A DNA stretch of 38,598 bases from Polyangia bacterium. GTDB taxonomy: Bacteria > Myxococcota_A > Polyangia > Polyangiales > Polyangiaceae. Location of the stretch: contig JAUHZF010000039.1 of assembly GCA_030426145.1 (NCBI GenBank), positions 1 to 38,598 on the forward strand, given 5' to 3'. A model generated the notes under the pieces. That model was not told where the DNA came from, did not search any database, and saw only the letters and a program-made list of their open reading frames with translations. Shown here piece after piece: positions 33,911 to 38,598 of the stretch (position 1 is the stretch's first letter; every line of letters begins with the position of its first letter). The position numbers and the translations under genes were made by a program.

Positions 33911-34390
33911 ATGTTCGACCGCACCTCCGTGCTCGTGCTGTCTCTGGGCCTCGCCGTGCTCGTCGCTTGTGGCGACGAAGGCGGACCCAAGACGAGCTCT
34001 TCGGCCTCGGCACCCACAGCGCCTGCGACGGCGACCGCGTCGGCGACGGCGACGGCGACGGCGACCGCCACGGCGACGGCGGACGCCGAACCGGAGAAGA
34101 CGTTCGATTGCGGAGAGAAGGGTGAGCCGCTCTGCCCCATGCAGTCGTGGATGAAGAAGAACATCGCCAAGGCGGTCTCTGCTGGCGACCTTCCCCAGAT
34201 CGCCAAGCATCTGCAGTTCATCGCGGACCACCCGATCGAGGGCTACGACGACTGGACGTCGATGGCCGAGGCCGGGGTGAAGGCCGCTGAGGCCGACGAC
34301 CTCAAGGAAGCGAAGAAGTCGTGCAAGACCTGTCACAAGGCCTACCAGAAGAAGTGGCGCAAGACGCGGCGCGACGAAGCTTGGCCGTGA
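33911..34390 (+). CDS. Cytochrome c'-like lipoprotein with one CxxCH
   Basis: A 159-residue predicted lipoprotein (MFDRTSVLVLSLGLAVLVAC, Cys20). Its linker is an alternating Ala-Thr run encoded by repeated GCGACG units at about 34026-34080. The C-terminal 90 residues are helical and end with CKTCHKAYQKKWR, the heme-attachment pattern of cytochrome c' and related four-helix proteins. A periplasmic redox or gas-binding role is likely but not certain. The start is ambiguous: the ATG at 33911 lacks a spaced ribosome site, while an in-frame TTG at 33902 has AAGGAG nine bases upstream. The frame is open through the microsatellite back to 33506, but that part is not coding. Confidence 0.75.
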   Translation: MFDRTSVLVLSLGLAVLVACGDEGGPKTSSSASAPTAPATATASATATATATATATADAEPEKTFDCGEKGEPLCPMQSWMKKNIAKAVSAGDLPQIAKHLQFIADHPIEGYDDWTSMAEAGVKAAEADDLKEAKKSCKTCHKAYQKKWRKTRRDEAWP

Positions 34391-34429
34391 GGTGCAGTTC
34401 CGGTCCGGAGGTTTGCGTGACCGGCTCAA

Positions 34430-36340
34430 ATGCGCGACCTTTGCGGGGCTACGGTGTCGACGCAGCCCATCATCGGTGATCGTTCGACCGAGGCTCCACC
34501 GCCCAAGCGGTCGGATCCCGGACGGCTGCCCTTCGGGCTGAAGAAGGGCGAAGTCCCGCTCACGCGACCCGAGCCCACCCCGCCCGACAAGCCCCACCTC
34601 GTCTTCTCACGCGGCAAGAAGTTTCCCCGCGCCATCGCTTGGCTCGGGTTCCGCAGCTTCTGGGGGCACATGTGGCATCTGGCTGCGAGCGTCATCGCGA
34701 CCGAAGACATCGACGCGCGCGATTGGATGCAGGCTACCGATCCCGACGAGATGACCCGCCGGGTAGGGGAGACGCTTGGGGTCGACCTCCCCGCCGGCGA
34801 CACCCTGACCGAGCACCTCGAGCGCGACCTCTGGCTGGACTACGTGGCCGACACGGGGGACGACGCCTCGGTCAGCACCGTCGTCGCCGATCTGCTCTTC
34901 CGCGAGTACGAGGTCGACGTCGACGGTGAGCCTACGGTGCTCCCGCGCGGCGACGTGCTCCTCTTCGGCGGTGACACCGCCTACCCGGTGGCGACGGAGA
35001 TCGAGATCCTCAACCGGGTGTGCGTTCCGTTCAACCAGGTGCTCAAGGAACGGCAGGACGGCCGCTCACGGGTGCTCTTGGGGATCCCGGGCAATCACGA
35101 CTGGTACGACGGCCTCGATGGCTTCTCGCGCATGTTTCGGGCGCGGGCCGGTCGTTTGGACCGCGCCTCGACCCTTCCCCCCGATCCGAGCGAGCTCCCT
35201 GGGGCGGCGGCCGAGCTCGAGACCGATCGCGGGGGACGCTTCGGCTACCTCGCCGAATGGGTCGAGGCCTTCACCGTTGGCAAGTACGTCAACAAGCGTC
35301 CCGCACTCCCGCTGCTCGGATACAGCACGGTGCAGAAGGCGAGCTACTTCTGTCTGCGCCTGGCACCCGATCTCGACCTCTGGGCGGTGGACCGGCAGCT
35401 GCGGCGCATCGACTACCAACAGTACAACTTCTTCATGGCCCAGCGGGCAGCGCGGCCCGCTGCCGGCCAGGTGTTGATGCTGCCGGACCCAGCCCACGCA
35501 TTCCTCGAGCCCTACGTGGGCATGAAGACCCTCGAGGACCTCGACGTCGACCTCGAGCGCGACGGCGTCTTCGTGGTGTCGGGTGACATCCACCACTACT
35601 GCCGCCAAGAGATCGGTACCTCGGTGCACATGACGGCCGGCGGCGGGGGCGCTTTCCTGCACCCTGCCCGCATCAACCGCCGTGGGTTCGAGCCGCCGAA
35701 GGCGGAGTTTCCCGGGCCGCGCTCGACCATGGCGCTGGCCCTCCAGGTGCCGTGGCAAATCGCGGCGGGCCGCGCCGGGTTCATCGTGCACGTCGCCGTC
35801 CTGTTGCTGTACCTGCCGATCCTCATCGGCCAGATCATCGGCAACGCCTCGGTCGAAGTCAGCGTCGGGGTCGGGGTCTTCGCGACCGTCGTGTGCGCTT
35901 TGCTCGGCGGTTGGCGTCAGGCCAAGGCGCACATCATCGGAGGCCTCGCCCTGGTGTGTGGGCTGTGGGTCGGGGCGGTCCCGATCATGGCCCAGATGCT
36001 CATGTCGTGGCTCGGCGGTGATGCCCTGTCACCCACCGCCCACGTGGGTTTGGGGCTCCTCTTGAGCCTCTACCCGGCAACCCTGGGCTTCGGCGCCTTT
36101 CTCATGGTGCTGACGATCGTCGGGCTCGAGCAGAACCAGGCGTTCTCGACGTTGGCGCACCCGGGGTACAAACACGTCGTGCGCATGAGGGTCCGTCGCG
36201 ACGGCAGCGGCATCGACACGTGGGTCTTCGGCAAGGTCGATACCCTCGACGACAAAGCCGATATCGTGCTCGTCGACCATCATACGTGGGACAATCCGGC
36301 CTACGTTTCGCCCGACGGCGAAACCCCGGACGAACCATGA
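34430..36340 (+). CDS. Metallophosphoesterase with C-terminal membrane helices
   Basis: A 636-residue protein. The calcineurin-like phosphoesterase motifs are seen as GGDTAYP (about residue 180), PGNHDWYDGLDGF (about 220) and VVSGDIHHYCRQE (about 384), which bind two metal ions. Four hydrophobic helices lie between about residues 445 and 570 (AGFIVHVAVLLLYLPILIG, SVGVGVFATVVCALLGG and others), followed by a short soluble tail. The substrate is unknown. Start choice is uncertain: ATG at 34430 or the GTG at 34454. The stop overlaps the ATG of the thymidine phosphorylase gene (ATGA), so the two are translationally coupled, which hints at nucleotide or nucleoside salvage. Confidence 0.85.
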   Translation: MRDLCGATVSTQPIIGDRSTEAPPPKRSDPGRLPFGLKKGEVPLTRPEPTPPDKPHLVFSRGKKFPRAIAWLGFRSFWGHMWHLAASVIATEDIDARDWMQATDPDEMTRRVGETLGVDLPAGDTLTEHLERDLWLDYVADTGDDASVSTVVADLLFREYEVDVDGEPTVLPRGDVLLFGGDTAYPVATEIEILNRVCVPFNQVLKERQDGRSRVLLGIPGNHDWYDGLDGFSRMFRARAGRLDRASTLPPDPSELPGAAAELETDRGGRFGYLAEWVEAFTVGKYVNKRPALPLLGYSTVQKASYFCLRLAPDLDLWAVDRQLRRIDYQQYNFFMAQRAARPAAGQVLMLPDPAHAFLEPYVGMKTLEDLDVDLERDGVFVVSGDIHHYCRQEIGTSVHMTAGGGGAFLHPARINRRGFEPPKAEFPGPRSTMALALQVPWQIAAGRAGFIVHVAVLLLYLPILIGQIIGNASVEVSVGVGVFATVVCALLGGWRQAKAHIIGGLALVCGLWVGAVPIMAQMLMSWLGGDALSPTAHVGLGLLLSLYPATLGFGAFLMVLTIVGLEQNQAFSTLAHPGYKHVVRMRVRRDGSGIDTWVFGKVDTLDDKADIVLVDHHTWDNPAYVSPDGETPDEP

Positions 36341-37647
36341 GCAACGAGACCCTCGTCGACCTGATCCGAACCAAGCGCGACGGAGGCGCCCTGAGCGGCC
36401 CCCAGATCCAGCGCATCATCCAGGCCCACACCGCGGGCGAGATGGCCGATTACCAGATGACCGCCTTTCTGATGGCGGTCTTCTTTCGCGGCATGACCGA
36501 CGACGAGACCGTCGCGCTCACCGAGGCGATGCTTCGTTCGGGGGAAGTCATCGACCTCTCCGACGTGGCGCGGCCCAAGGTCGACAAACACAGCACCGGC
36601 GGGGTGGGGGACAAGGTCTCCATCTGCCTCGCGCCGCTCGTCGCGGCCTGTGGCGTGGCCGTGCCCATGATCTCGGGTCGTGGGCTCGGGCACACCGGCG
36701 GCACCCTCGACAAGCTCGAGGCCATCCCCGGCTTCGACGTGAACCAGGACGTGCCCACCTTCCGCCGTCTCGTCGACGAGGTGGGGACGTGTCTCATCGG
36801 TCAAACGGGTGAGCTCGCCCCGGCCGACAAGCGCATCTACGCCCTGCGCGACGTATCGGGCACGGTCGAGGCCATCCCGCTCATCGTGGCCAGCATTCTG
36901 TCCAAGAAGCTCGCCGAAGGGATCGATGCCCTCGTGCTCGACGTGAAGGTTGGGCGGGGCGCTTTCATGAAGACCGTCGAGGACGCGCGCGCCCTCGCCG
37001 ATGCCCTGGTGCGGGTCGGCACGGGGGCAGGCAAGCAAGTGAGCGCCATCCTCACCGACATGTCGGCGCCCCTCGGTCGCACCGTGGGCAATGCCATCGA
37101 GACCCGCGAGGCCATCGAGATCCTTCACGGCGACGGCCCCGACGACCTGCGTGCCTGCACCCTCGCCCTCGGGGCCGAGATGCTTCTCCTCGGAGGCGCG
37201 GCCTCGACGGAGGCCGAGGCCATCGAGAAGCTGGAGGCAGCCATCGTGTCGGGGGAAGGGGCACGCGTCTTCGAGCGGGTCATCGAGGCACAAGGGGGCG
37301 ACCCGAGCGTCGTCGAGACGCCCGACAAGCTGCCTTCGACCCAGTACACGGTGGAAGTCCTGGCCGACGAAGCCGGGACCGTGGTGGGCATCGACCCCCT
37401 CGAGATCGGCCTCACGGCGGTGAGCATGGGAGCGGGACGAACGCGGGCCGACCAAGCCGTCGACCCTGCAGTGGGGATCGAGCTCTGTTGCCAGCGTGGC
37501 GATGCGGTCGAGAAAGGCCAGCCCCTTGCCTTGCTTCACGTGCACGAGCCGGACGGGGTGGACCCGACGGCCGTGCGCGTGCGTCAGGCCTTCTCGTTCG
37601 GCGAGGCCGCCGAGACGCCGCTCATCGTGGATCGCCGACGTGGGTGA
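36337..37647 (+). CDS. deoA: Thymidine/pyrimidine-nucleoside phosphorylase
   Basis: A 436-residue cytosolic enzyme that splits thymidine (or uridine) with phosphate to give base and (deoxy)ribose-1-phosphate. The family signature appears as SGRGLGHTGGTLDKLEAIPG. The phosphate-binding loop is KHSTGGVGDK from Lys84, and LDVKVGRGAFMKT is also typical. Length and C-terminal domain fit DeoA/Pdp. The sequence does not decide between thymidine-specific DeoA and the broader Pdp. The ATG at 36337 overlaps the phosphoesterase stop; the upstream in-frame start at 36220 lies within that gene and is rejected. Confidence 0.93.
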   Translation: MSNETLVDLIRTKRDGGALSGPQIQRIIQAHTAGEMADYQMTAFLMAVFFRGMTDDETVALTEAMLRSGEVIDLSDVARPKVDKHSTGGVGDKVSICLAPLVAACGVAVPMISGRGLGHTGGTLDKLEAIPGFDVNQDVPTFRRLVDEVGTCLIGQTGELAPADKRIYALRDVSGTVEAIPLIVASILSKKLAEGIDALVLDVKVGRGAFMKTVEDARALADALVRVGTGAGKQVSAILTDMSAPLGRTVGNAIETREAIEILHGDGPDDLRACTLALGAEMLLLGGAASTEAEAIEKLEAAIVSGEGARVFERVIEAQGGDPSVVETPDKLPSTQYTVEVLADEAGTVVGIDPLEIGLTAVSMGAGRTRADQAVDPAVGIELCCQRGDAVEKGQPLALLHVHEPDGVDPTAVRVRQAFSFGEAAETPLIVDRRRG

Positions 37648-37691
37648 CGGCCATGGACACGCCAGGGCGCCAGCGCTAGCTGTCTAGGCCT

Positions 37692-38408
37692 ATGAATCGG
37701 CTCGGTACGACCCTGGCCATGGCGCTCGGTGCAGCGCTTCTCGGCGGTTGCAGTGGCGCGACCACGAGCCCGGCCGCGGCCCTCGACGCCTACTCGACGG
37801 CGCTCAACGAGGGACGCGCAGACGACGCCTATCTGCTCCTCAGCGATGAGGCGAAGCGTGAGATTTCACGGGAGGCCTTCCGCCGGATGGTCGAAGAGCG
37901 ACCGGAAGACGTACGAGAGCTCGCGCGCTCGTTGGCGCGTCCGGGCAACACCCCCGTCGTGACGGCCACCGTCGTCGCCCCCGGAGGGGACCAGCTCGAG
38001 CTCGTCTACGAAGAGGGCCGCTGGGTCGTCGACGGAACCGGCATCGACCGCTACGGCCAGGCCACCCCACGCCAGGCCATCGTGGGCTTCATTCGCGCCT
38101 TCGAGCGCCAACGCTTCGACGTGCTGATGCGCTACGTGCCCGAGGCGGAGCGGCAAGGAAAGCCCGAGGCCATGTGGGGCGAGTCCGGCGATGCCGAGAA
38201 GGCGCCCCTCACGCCCGAGAAGCTGAAGAACTCCTGGGCTGGTGAGCAGAAGCCCTACATCACCGGGCTCATCGACGCGGTGAAGAGCGCCCTGCCCACG
38301 GCGAAGATCGAAGAGACCGAGGACCGAGCGGCCATGCCCTACGGCGCCAACGGCACCGTGCTCTTCGTCCGCGAAGACGGCCGCTGGAAAATCGAAGACC
38401 TCCAGTGA
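37692..38408 (+). CDS. Lipoprotein with NTF2-like/DUF4878-type repeats, function unknown
   Basis: A 238-residue predicted lipoprotein (MNRLGTTLAMALGAALLGGC, Cys20). Residues about 25-110 (ALDAYSTALNEGRADDAYLL through EGRWVVDGTG) and 125-238 (AIVGFIRAFERQRFDVLMRY through EDGRWKIEDL) look like two related NTF2/DUF4878-type units, each ending in a 'GRW' strand. Such domains are common in envelope lipoproteins without a known activity. It lies 44 bases after deoA and 56 bases before lon on the same strand. Confidence 0.75.
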   Translation: MNRLGTTLAMALGAALLGGCSGATTSPAAALDAYSTALNEGRADDAYLLLSDEAKREISREAFRRMVEERPEDVRELARSLARPGNTPVVTATVVAPGGDQLELVYEEGRWVVDGTGIDRYGQATPRQAIVGFIRAFERQRFDVLMRYVPEAERQGKPEAMWGESGDAEKAPLTPEKLKNSWAGEQKPYITGLIDAVKSALPTAKIEETEDRAAMPYGANGTVLFVREDGRWKIEDLQ

Positions 38409-38464
38409 TACGGCCGTTCTCCTTCCCCCTCGATGGGTTGGAGTAGGTGTACTAGGCTGGCTCC

Positions 38465-38598
38465 ATGGCGTCAGAAGGCCCTGACAGCTCGCGCCTCGAG
38501 GCGCTCCCGATCCTTCCGCTTCGCAACTCGGTGCTCTTTCCCGCGTCGGTGGTTCCCATCAACGTAGGTCGCCCCCGCAGCGTGCGCCTCGTGCAGGA
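38465..38598 (+). CDS. lon: ATP-dependent protease Lon, N-terminal fragment
   Basis: Only the first 44 codons are in the window. After a short variable head (MASEGPDSSRLEA) comes LPILPLRNSVLFPASVVPIN followed by VGRPRSV, the hallmark start of the Lon substrate-binding domain. Lon degrades misfolded and regulatory proteins in the cytosol. Myxobacteria often have more than one Lon; which paralogue this is cannot be told. Confidence 0.85.
   Translation, partial: MASEGPDSSRLEALPILPLRNSVLFPASVVPINVGRPRSVRLVQ

Overview
The window is a high-GC, gene-dense stretch of a Gram-negative chromosome, most likely from a myxobacterium (Myxococcota, Polyangia-like). This is inferred from gene content: a Pkn-type Ser/Thr kinase, many lipoproteins with Gly/Ser/Thr-rich linkers after the lipobox, a DUF1592/DUF1552 pair, an FHA-histidine kinase-receiver hybrid and a very large von Willebrand protein. 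No rRNA, tRNA, insertion sequence or CRISPR array was seen.

Left part (1-8835): the tail of an unrecognised protein; a glutamate-cysteine-ligase-like protein fused to a CBS pair; a tight minus-strand operon (EVE protein, transaldolase with EF-hands, HAD phosphatase); a transmembrane Ser/Thr kinase; typA/bipA; and an iron superoxide dismutase followed by a convincing terminator.

Metal-uptake-like operon (8874-15615): two operator-like inverted repeats precede four tightly packed genes for a DUF4856 lipoprotein, an imelysin-family lipoprotein, an HTTM (vitamin-K-carboxylase-like) membrane protein and a TonB-dependent receptor. Gaps are 3-4 bases, and the last pair overlaps as ATGA. The set looks like one envelope system for importing iron or another metal. 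The receptor's signal peptide is built from three 27-bp tandem repeats. A DUF1592-family lipoprotein with a CxxCH motif and a Tat-type DUF1552 protein follow (15709-18794).

Middle part (18795-28468): a pilin-like protein; an SDR enzyme; a P450 and a TetR regulator divergent from a strongly palindromic operator; a compound microsatellite; an NTF2-like protein; the FHA-kinase-receiver hybrid; a CAP lipoprotein; a GntR/FadR regulator broken at a C9 tract; an M28 peptidase; and a small FlgM-like protein.

Right part (28654-38598): an ECF sigma factor translationally coupled to a 1407-residue protein that joins a zinc-finger anti-sigma motif, a membrane segment and FecR, VIT, vWA, TPR-like and DUF2135-like regions. 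This is the best candidate here for an undescribed signalling system. A second copy of the compound microsatellite follows, then a cytochrome-c'-like lipoprotein, a membrane metallophosphoesterase coupled to thymidine phosphorylase, a lipoprotein and the start of lon.
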